In this document: positions 43,579 through 51,924 of the stretch, piece by piece
Numbering within the stretch: the stretch's first letter is position 1
Layout: the number at the start of each line of letters is the position of its first letter
NCBI RefSeq assembly: GCF_001612665.1
Contig: NZ_BDAX01000018.1
Span: forward strand, 62,001 to 126,000
Origin: Nocardia alba NBRC 108234
GTDB taxonomy: Bacteria > Actinomycetota > Actinomycetes > Mycobacteriales > Mycobacteriaceae
Length of the DNA stretch: 64,000 nucleotides
Direction: 5' to 3'
The notes under the pieces: generated by a model
Told to the model about the DNA's origin: nothing
The model's input: only the letters and a program-made list of their open reading frames with translations
Databases searched by the model: none
Program-made: the position numbers and the translations under genes

Positions 43579-44765
43579 GTGGCGTTCTCCTGGATTCCGG
43601 TGGGGCTCAACGGTATCTCCGAGACCACCGACCAGCCGGTGCCGTCCGGTCCGTATTCGACTGTGCCACTCAGTGTTTGCAATCGCTGAGCGAGCCCGGT
43701 CAGGCCCTGGCGCGTGGAGAGCCGATCGACCTGCGGGACAGGGCCGTCCCCACCCGTACTGCGCACCGCGACGGTCACACTGGTGCGATGCCAGCCGATG
43801 CTGATATCCACGGTCGCACCGGCACCGGCGTGTTTGGCGACGTTGGTCAGCGATTCCTGCACGAGCCGGTAGGCCGCCAAGTCGATGTCGGGGTCGACCG
43901 TCGGTGGCCGAATGCCCTCGGTGTCGAGCCGAATACGCAGCCCACCCGCGCGATTGCGCTCGATCAGGCTTTCGAGCGAGGCCGGTGCCCGCACACGGGA
44001 GTGTGACCCCTCGTCGGGGTCTCGCAACAGTCCGAGCAGCTCGTGTAGTTCGCCCATCGCCTGTGTCCCCGCTTTTTCGATCACCGCCAAGGCATCGGCC
44101 ACCTTCGGATGCTCGTCGGAGGTGAACGCGCGGGCAGCCGCGGCGTGCAGGATCATGGCGGCAACCGCACCGGACACGCTGTCGTGCAGATCGTGCGCGA
44201 GCCGCAGCCGTTGCGCCGCCAGTGCGGCCTGCGCCTCGGCGGCCAGGCGCGCCTGCGTCGCCAGCGCGCGGCGCTCGCGCAGAGAGAGCAGGCGGCCGAC
44301 ACCCCACACGACGCCGAGCGCCAAGGCCCACATGATCCCGGCGACGAGGTAGTGATGCAGCTGCGGCCCGGCGGCTCCGGCCAGCTGGTTGTGATAGGTG
44401 AACAGTCCCAGCGAGAACGCGGACCCGATGAGGATCAGCCGAGCCGCGCCTGCCGACACCCGGCAGGCGGCCGCGAAGGTGGCGACGAGCAGATAGCCGA
44501 CCGGAAAATACGTCGGCACAAGGAAATTCACCGCGGTGAAGCCCCAGGCCACCACCCACACCGCGATCGGATAACCTCCGCGCGCCAGCAGCGCCGCGCA
44601 CAGCAGGACAGCCGCGGTCGGCACCACCCACATCGGCAGCGAACCGCCGCCGATGAGCTGACGATCGCCACCCCATGCCGCAAGATCGATCCCACCGACG
44701 GCGACGACCAGCGCGACGTCGGCGAGGCGGCGCAGCGGTGTGGCCTCGCGGCCGAGTTCAACCAC
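43575..44765 (-). CDS. NarL-type sensor histidine kinase
   Basis: A 396-residue membrane sensor. About five helices occupy residues 15-165, followed by a helical linker and the HisKA_3 motif RLAHDLHDSVSGAVAAM with the phospho-acceptor His. The ATPase domain includes VQESLTNVAKHAG and a degenerate G box (VRSTGGDGP), with GLTGLAQRLQTLSGTVEYGPDGTGWSV at the end. There is almost no extracellular loop, a feature of envelope-stress sensors. The GTG start overlaps the upstream gene by eight bases and its stop overlaps the regulator gene. Confidence 0.88.
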   Translation of the reverse strand: MVELGREATPLRRLADVALVVAVGGIDLAAWGGDRQLIGGGSLPMWVVPTAAVLLCAALLARGGYPIAVWVVAWGFTAVNFLVPTYFPVGYLLVATFAAACRVSAGAARLILIGSAFSLGLFTYHNQLAGAAGPQLHHYLVAGIMWALALGVVWGVGRLLSLRERRALATQARLAAEAQAALAAQRLRLAHDLHDSVSGAVAAMILHAAAARAFTSDEHPKVADALAVIEKAGTQAMGELHELLGLLRDPDEGSHSRVRAPASLESLIERNRAGGLRIRLDTEGIRPPTVDPDIDLAAYRLVQESLTNVAKHAGAGATVDISIGWHRTSVTVAVRSTGGDGPVPQVDRLSTRQGLTGLAQRLQTLSGTVEYGPDGTGWSVVSEIPLSPTGIQENAT

Positions 44766-45210
44766 CGCCGAGGAGCTTCCATACCCAGGTCAGTGGGTTT
44801 CCGATCGACATCGCGGGCGGCGGGGTCGCGGCGGCGACCTCGGTGAGCACTGTGCGCACGGCCGCGATGACATCGTCGCGGCTCGGTTCGGCCAGCCCGC
44901 CGTCGATCTCACCGAGGGCGACCGGAACCCCGCGTGGCGGCGCCGCCGAGGTTCGCGCCAGCTGGAGCAGCACGATATCCGGTGCTTGCGGCACGACGAT
45001 CGTCGCCGAGACATCGACCACTTCGCCGTATTCGTGCGCCGCGCTGAACACTCCGAGCCGCAGTGGCGTTTCGCGTTCGGCGAGCTTCGCGGCCAACGCC
45101 GGGTGCGCGAGGGCGAATTCCCGCTCGAGCAGAGTCGCCCGGCCGAGCGCCACGCCGGTAGCGCCCCCTTCGTCCACGGCGTACACGACTACGAAAGTGC
45201 GTGCTGTCAT
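44758..45210 (-). CDS. Hypothetical protein in lanthipeptide gene series
   Basis: A 150-residue soluble protein that I do not recognise. It starts RTFVVVYAVDEGGATGVALG and contains LRLGVFSAAHEYGEVVDVSATIVV and DIVLLQLARTSAAPPRGVPV; a short C-terminal hydrophobic stretch (GNPLTWVWKLLGGG) ends it. It begins 33 bp after the exporter stop and overlaps the kinase gene by eight bases, so it is probably co-transcribed with both. A link to lanthipeptide function is only positional. Confidence 0.6.
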   Translation of the reverse strand: MTARTFVVVYAVDEGGATGVALGRATLLEREFALAHPALAAKLAERETPLRLGVFSAAHEYGEVVDVSATIVVPQAPDIVLLQLARTSAAPPRGVPVALGEIDGGLAEPSRDDVIAAVRTVLTEVAAATPPPAMSIGNPLTWVWKLLGGG

Positions 45211-45243
45211 GGGCAGAAGTGTCCCACGACACGGTAATGGGGG

Positions 45244-46500
45244 CTATGCCTTCGCGGTCTGCCGCCGCGAACTCGCGCAGGCCGCACGCCGGGCGAGCAC
45301 CGAGGCGAAGGCGACGGCGGCCGTCAGGTCGGCCAGAACGAACACCCAGATCCCGGTGCGCACGCCGAAGTGTTCGCCCAGTACGCCGCCGAGTAGCGCG
45401 CCCACCAGGTTGGCCGCGGTGGTGCCGGTGCCCAACAGGGCCCCCACGCGAGCGAAGTAGCGGTCCCCCACGTCGGTACCCATCACCGTGATCAGGGCGA
45501 TGTTCATGATCGCGCCGAAGAACGTCGGCAGCGCGGTACTCGCGCACACGATCAGCAGGGCGAGGGGGAATCCACCGGCGGTCAGGGGTAGTGCGAGCGC
45601 GCATCCCGCCGCGGCGAGAACTGTCACTCGCAGTACTCGATCGGCCGAGATCCCTGCAGCGAGGATGCGGGGAGCCGCGAGCGCGCCGACAGCCGCGGAC
45701 AAGGTGGCCGCGACGGCGGGAATGCCGTACGCGGATACCGGGATTCCGATGTCGTCGAGCAGGAACACCGCGCGCTGGGCAGCCACGCCGCCGGATGCCG
45801 CACCACCGATCAGCAGATACAGTGCCAACGCGGACAGCACCGCGGAGTCGCGCAACACACGTACCCCATCGGCGAACTCGCCGGCGATGCCGCCTCGTCG
45901 AGCGGTCTCGCGGTGATCGGGTGTCGACAGGCCCGCGAGGCACAGTGCGCTGAACAGATAGGTCAGCACGTCGCAACTGAACATCACCGCCGCGCCGGCC
46001 GCCGTGAACAGCGGCCCGGCCACCGAGGCCCCCGTCGAGCGCGCCAGCAGCGAATGTGATTGCAGCCGTGCGCGTGTGGTGCTCACATCGCGCACGCCGA
46101 GGGTGCTCAGATGCGAGAAGTACAGTCCCGCTCGCGCGACCCCGGTCACCCCGAGGGTGAGCGACAGACCGATCAGCGTGGTCACGGTCAGCACGCGAGC
46201 GAACGCCGCCACCGCGCACACCGCGATCGCGCAAGCCGCGATCAGATCAGCGACGATCAGCACCCTTCGTGGCCGACTCACGCGGTCGAGCAGCACGCCG
46301 GCGAAGGGTCCGAGGACCAGTGGCGGCACCGCCGACGCGGCGACCATCAGTGACACCTCACGCGGCCCCGCGCCGAGGACGGCGACGGCGGTAACGGAGA
46401 CTGTGGTGCTGGTCAGCGCGCTTCCGAAGGTCGAGGCGACCTGGGCGACGGTATAGCGCCGCAGATCCGAAAGCTGTCGTGTCGAGAGTTGATCGCCCAT
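45244..46500 (-). CDS. MFS exporter in lanthipeptide cluster
   Basis: A 418-residue MFS protein with about 12 helices. LLDRVSRPRRVLIVADLIAAC is motif A-like and YTVAQVASTFGSALTSTTVSVTAVAV the first helix pair. It resembles the MFS_3/macrolide-efflux group. The ATG at 46500 has AAGGAA upstream. It lies 79 bp after the third precursor gene in the same direction, so it is the best candidate for export of, or self-protection from, the lanthipeptides; class III clusters more often use ABC exporters, which are absent here. Confidence 0.83.
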   Translation of the reverse strand: MGDQLSTRQLSDLRRYTVAQVASTFGSALTSTTVSVTAVAVLGAGPREVSLMVAASAVPPLVLGPFAGVLLDRVSRPRRVLIVADLIAACAIAVCAVAAFARVLTVTTLIGLSLTLGVTGVARAGLYFSHLSTLGVRDVSTTRARLQSHSLLARSTGASVAGPLFTAAGAAVMFSCDVLTYLFSALCLAGLSTPDHRETARRGGIAGEFADGVRVLRDSAVLSALALYLLIGGAASGGVAAQRAVFLLDDIGIPVSAYGIPAVAATLSAAVGALAAPRILAAGISADRVLRVTVLAAAGCALALPLTAGGFPLALLIVCASTALPTFFGAIMNIALITVMGTDVGDRYFARVGALLGTGTTAANLVGALLGGVLGEHFGVRTGIWVFVLADLTAAVAFASVLARRAACASSRRQTAKA

Positions 46501-46579
46501 GGTCGGTTCCTTGCCGGATTACGGGGAATCGCTGGGCGCGGGTCCTGACGGGCCCGTGCCCAGCGGATGTTTCGTGCGG

Positions 46580-46687
46580 CTACGCCTCGACGGCGTTGGT
46601 GCAGTTCTGCATGCTGAGGGTGCTCCAGCCGGCGTCCTCGCCGTCGTTCTTGGCGGTCTCGGCCTGCAGTTTCAGGATCTGGGTCAT
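46580..46687 (-). CDS. lanA3: Class III lanthipeptide precursor 3
   Basis: A 35-residue precursor too short for ordinary gene calling. An AAAGGAGGTGA ribosome site lies just upstream of the ATG at 46687. The leader carries ILKLQ, the motif recognised by LanKC enzymes, followed by TAKNDGED. The putative core is GWSTLSMQNCTNAVEA, in which S-T-L-S-M-Q-N-C fits the Ser-x-x-Ser-x3-Cys pattern that forms labionin or lanthionine. It is nearly identical to precursor 1 in the leader but differs in the C-terminal tail. The cleavage site is not known. Confidence 0.9.
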   Translation of the reverse strand: MTQILKLQAETAKNDGEDAGWSTLSMQNCTNAVEA

Positions 46688-46720
46688 GATGTTCACCTCC
46701 TTTCGAATGCCTGGTGCGCA

Positions 46721-46828
46721 CTACATTTCGTGGACATTGGTGCAGTTCTGGATGCTCCAGGTGCTCCAGCCGCCGTCCTCGCCTTCGTTCTTGGCGGTCG
46801 TGGTTTGCAGCTTCAAGATCTCGATCAT
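46721..46828 (-). CDS. lanA2: Class III lanthipeptide precursor 2
   Basis: A 35-residue precursor with ATG at 46828 preceded by GGGAGGTGA. The leader holds ILKLQ and TAKNEGED; the core is GWSTWSIQNCTNVHEM, again Ser-x-x-Ser-x3-Cys. It is the most divergent of the three: TTT for AET after ILKLQ, Trp for Leu between the ring serines, and Ile for Met. It probably yields a related but distinct cyclic peptide from the same LanKC. Confidence 0.9.
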   Translation of the reverse strand: MIEILKLQTTTAKNEGEDGGWSTWSIQNCTNVHEM

Positions 46829-46870
46829 GGTGATCACCTCCCTTCAGGTCGTCGTCGGATCATCGGGGGC

Positions 46871-46981
46871 TCACTGCATTTCGTGGCCGTGGGTGCAGTT
46901 GGCCATGCTGAGGGTGCTCCAGCCGGCGTCCTCGCCGTCGTTCTTGGCGGTCTCGGCCTGCAGCTTCAGGATCTGGATCAT
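46871..46981 (-). CDS. lanA1: Class III lanthipeptide precursor 1
   Basis: A 36-residue precursor, first after the synthetase gene, with ATG at 46981 preceded by GGAGGTGA. The leader contains ILKLQAETAKNDGED; the core is GWSTLSMANCTHGHEMQ with the Ser-x-x-Ser-x3-Cys motif. The His-rich tail (THGHEMQ) is unique among the three. The synthetase stop lies 49 bp upstream, so synthetase and precursors form one transcript. Confidence 0.9.
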   Translation of the reverse strand: MIQILKLQAETAKNDGEDAGWSTLSMANCTHGHEMQ

Positions 46982-47030
46982 GATGTTCACCTCCTCTGGG
47001 GTGCGGTGGGATGGGTGGCCTGGTGGTCGG

Positions 47031-49592
47031 CTACCGCTCGACGGGCTGGGCTGCCTGCGCGAGCACGGCCGCGTCGAGGGTGAACAAGGGGTCGGGAATG
47101 CCGGTCAGGGCGTGGTGCAGGGCCAGCAGGACGCCCGCGGATCCGGTCGCCAGGTCGGCACTGAGTCGTTGACCATGCCCGCCGAGCCAGCGCACGCCGG
47201 TCTCGTCGGGGATCGCGTACTTGAACAGTGCGGTCAATCGCGACCCGGCACCGGCCGCGGGATCGGCCCGAAATGCCGACTCCGCCTGTACCAGAGCCAT
47301 TCCCGCTTGCCCGTGAAACAGGCCCGGTGCGGCCGTGAAGCGGATACTCAGTGCTCGCAGGCAACCGCGCAGACTGTCCGCCAGCTCCGGCTCGTCGTAG
47401 TCGTTCAGGTATCGACCGAGGACCTGCGCATAGCCCGCGCTCCCGGATGCGAGGTAGGGCATCACGCGCAGGTCGCGCTCCGAGGCGCGAAAACCCAGGG
47501 CGTCCACCGGGATCGGTTCCGCGTGGACGAGTTCCTCGCGCAGCAGTCGCAGTCCGCGCTCGAAGTGGTGCCGCTCACCGGTGAACGCGGCCAGGTAGTA
47601 CAGCGCCAACGCGACACCGGGTCTGCCGTGCACCAGCCCGGAGGCATTGTCGGCGCCCAGCAGGGGAACCAGATCCTCGGGCAACCCGCTGAGCAGTCGG
47701 TGGGCGTGTTCGAGGTGGGCGAGGTCGCCGGTTCGATGGTGAAATGCCAACTGCGCCATGGCGACACCGGCCGCACCTCCGCCCCAGGTGGCCGATTCGG
47801 TACTCAATCGATGCTCGCTCGCGGCGGCGAGCAAGGCCAGGGCTGCCTCGCGTTCACCGAGATCGTCGAGTACCCAGGCGATTCCGGCATTGCCGAACAG
47901 CAGGCCGGGGCAGGTGTCGCCGCTCGAGGCCAGGGATTCATCGCGCAATCGCGTGACCACCGCCGGGTCGATCGCACGCCCCGCCAGCCGCAATGCGTGC
48001 AGCACGCCTGCGGTGCCATGGGCGATACCGCGCGTATTGGTCCGATGCCCCTCCGGCCCGAGTGGATACGGCTCGGACGTCTGCGCCAACGCATCAGCGG
48101 TGCGGTCACGCAGCCAGTGCAGCGCGGCACCCGGGTCGGCCCGGACAGCGCTCGGATCCGGCAGACGCGGCCCACGTTCGCTGCCCCGATAGCGCACCAC
48201 CGCGTCCCACAGCAACCGCGGTGGTGGCGCCAGTTCGGTGAGGTCGGCGAGGAGATGGTCCAAGCACTGTGGTGACCGCTCGGCCGCTTCGTGCATCGGG
48301 AAGATGAGCATCTGCGCGAGCGCGGCCAACCCATAGGAATCGACGTAGCTCGGGTCGGCGTTCGAACGCCCCTCGGTCGTACGCAACTCCGGCGGCGCGA
48401 AGCCCGGCGTGGACAGCGGGCCGAGCGGATGATCCAGCCGCTGAACGGCTTCCACGTCGATCAGCCGCACGGTGTCGTCGTCGGCGATGAGCACGTTGCC
48501 CGGGCTGATGTCGACGAAGGCGTAGCCGAGCCGATGCAAGGTGGCGATCCGCGCGGTGACCTCGTCGAGAATGTGGCGACACCGCCGGTAGTAGTCGGCG
48601 ATCGTCGCCGCGCTCGCACCCGCGTGGATCAGCGGTGTCGTGGCGACCATCCAACTGGTGAGCGTGCGGCCCGGCACGAACTCGGTGACGAGGTAGGTGT
48701 GCTCCCACTCGGTGAACAACTCGACGGGTCGCGGCGCCAGTCCGGGCGCCGCCGCGTGGAGCGCGCGCAACGTCAGGTACTCCTGCTCGAGGCGGCGCCG
48801 CGCGTCCTGCGCGCCGACGTAACCGTTGTGGCCGCGGGCCTCCTTGACGAAACAGGGTGCCCCCGCCAGGTCACGGGCCCGATAGGCGCCGCCCGCATTG
48901 CTGTGGCGCAGCACCGCCTCGAAGGTGTAACCGTGAAAGCTGACCTCGGATTCGTCGTCGATCGGCTCTGTCGACGGCGCGAACGGATCCACCACCCCGG
49001 CGGGCAGGAAGAATTCGGGGCGTCGCTCGTCGGGGATCTCCGTACCGTCGACACCGCGCAACGTGGGCAGCTTGGAGCCGTCGGCCCGCAGCCGATAGCT
49101 CGGGCGGAACGCACCGAACCGATAGGAGACACACTGCGAGCTGCCGAACCGGCGGTCGGTCAGCACATACGGTCCGGCGATGCCCGCGAGTTCGCGTTCC
49201 AGCCGCACCAGCACCTTGTGCGCACACTGCGGGGTCGGCGGATAGAGCGCGCAGAATTTCCCGCTCTGCACCCGGTTGCCGTGCTTGCTGTGCAACCACC
49301 CGAAGTAGGTCCGCCCGGTCAGATGCTTGAACGGCACCGCGAGCTCGCCACACACGGCGGCGACGATGTCCAGGACGAGGCGGGTGTTGTCGAGCGAACT
49401 GGCGACATGAACCTTCCAGCCCTGATCAGGTAGTACGACCTCGGGTGGGATCCAGTGGGTCCACACCCCCGATTCCCCCCGCGTCCATCCGGCCGGTGGC
49501 GCTGTGGGGGCGTATCGCCGACCAGGATCGGCGTGTTCGACGGGGCGGAAGTAGTCGGGGTCGGCGAGCAGGAACGCGGCGTCGTGAAGCAT
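47031..49592 (-). CDS. lanKC: Class III lanthipeptide synthetase LanKC
   Basis: An 853-residue three-domain enzyme. Residues 1-215 are the phospho-Ser/Thr lyase-like part (GWKVHVASSLDNTR; HLTGRTYFGWLHSKHGNRVQSGKFC). Residues 220-500 form the kinase: K250 in CFVKEA, D361 in FVDISPGNVLI, D379 in RLIDVEAV. Residues 520-853 form the LanC-like cyclase with repeated Gly motifs (IAHGTAGVLHAL, LFHGQAGMAL, ATGSAGVLLAL) but no evident zinc Cys-Cys-His set, which separates class III from class IV. It phosphorylates and eliminates Ser/Thr in the three precursors and closes thioether/labionin rings. Start 49592 is preceded by GAGAAGGG; the frame runs further upstream without support. Confidence 0.95.
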   Translation of the reverse strand: MLHDAAFLLADPDYFRPVEHADPGRRYAPTAPPAGWTRGESGVWTHWIPPEVVLPDQGWKVHVASSLDNTRLVLDIVAAVCGELAVPFKHLTGRTYFGWLHSKHGNRVQSGKFCALYPPTPQCAHKVLVRLERELAGIAGPYVLTDRRFGSSQCVSYRFGAFRPSYRLRADGSKLPTLRGVDGTEIPDERRPEFFLPAGVVDPFAPSTEPIDDESEVSFHGYTFEAVLRHSNAGGAYRARDLAGAPCFVKEARGHNGYVGAQDARRRLEQEYLTLRALHAAAPGLAPRPVELFTEWEHTYLVTEFVPGRTLTSWMVATTPLIHAGASAATIADYYRRCRHILDEVTARIATLHRLGYAFVDISPGNVLIADDDTVRLIDVEAVQRLDHPLGPLSTPGFAPPELRTTEGRSNADPSYVDSYGLAALAQMLIFPMHEAAERSPQCLDHLLADLTELAPPPRLLWDAVVRYRGSERGPRLPDPSAVRADPGAALHWLRDRTADALAQTSEPYPLGPEGHRTNTRGIAHGTAGVLHALRLAGRAIDPAVVTRLRDESLASSGDTCPGLLFGNAGIAWVLDDLGEREAALALLAAASEHRLSTESATWGGGAAGVAMAQLAFHHRTGDLAHLEHAHRLLSGLPEDLVPLLGADNASGLVHGRPGVALALYYLAAFTGERHHFERGLRLLREELVHAEPIPVDALGFRASERDLRVMPYLASGSAGYAQVLGRYLNDYDEPELADSLRGCLRALSIRFTAAPGLFHGQAGMALVQAESAFRADPAAGAGSRLTALFKYAIPDETGVRWLGGHGQRLSADLATGSAGVLLALHHALTGIPDPLFTLDAAVLAQAAQPVER

Positions 49593-49702
49593 TGCGGTCC
49601 AACCCTTCTCGGGTAGTGAAGCCGTTCGTCGGTCGATCGAACGAACTCCAGAATGACCGCCACACACCCCTCGCCGAATCGGTGCGCAGTCGCGTATTTC
49701 GC

Positions 49703-49742
49703 CTACCGCACAGCGATGAGCGCCCTCATCGCCGCGCGGTAG
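49703..49742. promoter_or_regulatory. Nested inverted repeat upstream of LanKC
   Basis: CTACCGC (49703-49709) pairs with GCGGTAG (49736-49742), and inside them GCGATGAG (49713-49720) pairs with CTCATCGC (49725-49732), with a CGCC loop. It lies 111 bp before the LanKC start in a 315-bp divergent gap and could be an operator or a leader RNA hairpin. I see nothing else definite in this gap. Confidence 0.5.
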
Positions 49743-49907
49743 ATCCCCGCCTCGCACGCGGATCGAAGCCCGACTGTTCACCGTAGACACGACCATGACC
49801 GGGTGGGGCCGAGAGACTCTCGCCGTGACGAACTCGCTCGTGGACTGAACCTCACCCTGCCCGCACCGGTAGCGTTGGCAAGTGGTCAATCATTAGGAGA
49901 CGCGGCA

Positions 49908-51020
49908 ATGCCGAAAATTGTACTGTTCGGGGCGACCGGTTACACCGGACGCCTGACGGCCGAAGTCCTCACCGCGCGCGGCGCGTCGCCCGTGCTGGCG
50001 GGACGCAACGGGGCCGCCCTCGCGACGCTCGCCGCCGAGCTCGGCGGCTGTCGGACCGCCGTCGCCGATGTCACCGACCCCGCTTCGGTGCGGGCCCTGC
50101 TCGATCGCGGCGACGTCCTGGTGACGACGGTCGGGCCCTTCCTGCGCCATGGGCAGCCCGCGCTGGCCGCGGCGATCGCCGCGGGCGCGCACTACATCGA
50201 CTCCACCGGTGAAGGCCCCTTCATCCGTACTGTGTTCGAGCACGACGAGCAGGCCCGTGCCGCCGGTGTGGGGCTGCTCACCGCGTTCGGGTTCGACTAC
50301 GTACCGGGCAATCTCGCGGCCGGGCTCGCATTGAGGGAGGCTCCGGGCGCGGTGCGTGCCGACGTGGGCTACTTCATGAGAAGTCCCGGAACCAGCGGTG
50401 GTACCCGCGCGTCCATGGCGGGGATGCTGTTCGAAACCGGCTTCGCCCTGCGCGCCGGACAGGTCGTCACCGAGCGCGCCGGTGCGCGTCTGCGCTCCTT
50501 CGATGTCGCCGGAAAGACGCAGACGGGAGTGTCGATTCCCGCGTCGGAGCATTTCGCGCTGTCCCGCGCCTACCCGCACCTGCGCGAAGTCGATGTGTTC
50601 CTCGGCTTGCCACCGCTCGCGGCGCAGGGGCTGCACGTCGGCTCTCGACTGACCTCGGTCGTCGCACAGGTGCCTGCGGTGAAGCGCGGACTGAACGAGG
50701 CCCTGGCCCGGACCGTCAAGGGATCGACCGGTGGCCCCGACGCGCAAGCTCGCCGCCGCACCCGCTCCTGGGTGGTCGCCGAAGCCGAGGACGCGGCGGG
50801 CAAGACCCTGGCCACCGTGACCCTGCGGGGCGGCGATCCCTACGATTTCACCGCGGCGATTCTGGCCTGGGCCGCCGACACGGCACTGGGCGGCGGTCTC
50901 CTCGGCACCGGCGCGCTCGGCCCGGTCGACGCGTTCGGCCTCGACACGCTGAGCACCATCGCCCACGACATCGGCTGGTCGTCTCTGCCGGGCCCCGCCA
51001 TCGAGCCGAAGGCAACCTGA
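49908..51020 (+). CDS. Saccharopine-dehydrogenase-like / trans-acting enoyl-reductase-like protein
   Basis: A 370-residue NADP-binding protein. KIVLFGATGYTGRLTAEVLTARG is the Rossmann motif; VTTVGPFLRHGQPALAAAIAAGAHYIDSTGEGPFIR and TAFGFDYVPGNLAAGLALREA follow. These blocks match actinobacterial proteins annotated as saccharopine dehydrogenase or trans-acting enoyl reductase (Rv2953-like). The ATG at 49908 follows TTAGGAGA. True substrate is uncertain; no polyketide synthase lies nearby to support the trans-enoyl-reductase role. Confidence 0.83.
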   Translation: MPKIVLFGATGYTGRLTAEVLTARGASPVLAGRNGAALATLAAELGGCRTAVADVTDPASVRALLDRGDVLVTTVGPFLRHGQPALAAAIAAGAHYIDSTGEGPFIRTVFEHDEQARAAGVGLLTAFGFDYVPGNLAAGLALREAPGAVRADVGYFMRSPGTSGGTRASMAGMLFETGFALRAGQVVTERAGARLRSFDVAGKTQTGVSIPASEHFALSRAYPHLREVDVFLGLPPLAAQGLHVGSRLTSVVAQVPAVKRGLNEALARTVKGSTGGPDAQARRRTRSWVVAEAEDAAGKTLATVTLRGGDPYDFTAAILAWAADTALGGGLLGTGALGPVDAFGLDTLSTIAHDIGWSSLPGPAIEPKAT

Positions 51021-51075
51021 CACCGGCCACCACCGCGGTCGAGCACGCTGTCGAGCACAGAGCAGGACAATCACC

Positions 51076-51906
51076 ATGTCGAACAACACTGCGTCCCCCA
51101 CCAATTCCACAACCCCCGTCGCGCGCATGGCGCAGAACGGGGTATTCGAGCGGTTCGCCCGGGCTGGTTTCGTGATGAGTGGCCTAGTCCATCTCCTCAT
51201 CGGTTACATCGCCATCCGGCTGGCAGTCGGCGGTTCGAGCGGTACCGCTGATCAATCCGGGGCCATGGCCGAACTGTCCGCGAAACCGGGCGGTGGATTC
51301 GCGCTGTGGGCGGGAGGCATCGCCTTGTCGGTACTGGCCCTGTGGCGGCTCGCCGAAGCGGCGCTGGGCAGTTCGTCCGAACCCGGCGCCGACGACAAGA
51401 AATCCGAAGCCCTCAACCGCGTCAAGGCATTCTCGCTGGCCGTGATCTACTGCGCCTTCGCTGTGTCCGCATTCGGATTCGCCCGTGGGAGTGGCACATC
51501 CAGCAGTGCGCAGAGCACGGGGATCACCGCGCGGATGATGCAGAACACCGCGGGCACGATCGCCCTGGTGGTCGCCGGACTGATCATCATCGCGGTGGGC
51601 GGCTATCACGTCTACAAGGGAGCGACCCAGAGCTTCCTCACAGATCTGAAGGGCTCCCCCAGCACCCTGGTGCGGCGGCTCGGCACGATCGGCTACCTCG
51701 CCAAAGGGCTGGCGATCGCCGCGATGGGCCTGCTGGTGATCCTCGCGGTCAGCCGCTCGGATCCAGAGGAAGCCAGCGGCCTCGACGGTGCGTTCAAAAC
51801 CCTCGGCGCACAACCCTACGGTGCCGCGCTCCTGATCACGGCGGGCCTCGGCATCATCACCTACGGCGTGTACAGCTTCGTCATGGCTCGCTACGCCAAG
51901 ATGTAG
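51076..51906 (+). CDS. DUF1206 membrane protein
   Basis: A 276-residue membrane protein with six predicted helices in three repeats, each beginning with a basic/aromatic motif: FERFARAGFVMSGLVHLLIG, NRVKAFSLAVIYCAFAVSAFG and VRRLGTIGYLAKGLAIAAMG. This three-repeat plan is DUF1206. Function unknown. It follows the reductase by 56 bp on the same strand and may be co-transcribed. Confidence 0.88.
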   Translation: MSNNTASPTNSTTPVARMAQNGVFERFARAGFVMSGLVHLLIGYIAIRLAVGGSSGTADQSGAMAELSAKPGGGFALWAGGIALSVLALWRLAEAALGSSSEPGADDKKSEALNRVKAFSLAVIYCAFAVSAFGFARGSGTSSSAQSTGITARMMQNTAGTIALVVAGLIIIAVGGYHVYKGATQSFLTDLKGSPSTLVRRLGTIGYLAKGLAIAAMGLLVILAVSRSDPEEASGLDGAFKTLGAQPYGAALLITAGLGIITYGVYSFVMARYAKM

Positions 51907-51924
51907 CGGTGACATCCGCGCGTG

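Noticed and set aside
42928..44676. 582-codon frame ending in the response regulator
   Set aside because: The N-terminal two thirds is a shadow of the histidine kinase gene; the regulator starts at GTG 43578 with a good ribosome site.
47031..49889. LanKC extended upstream to 49889
   Set aside because: The extra 99 residues are basic and without domain signature; the ATG at 49592 matches the usual LanKC N-terminus (MLHDAAFLLADPDYF).
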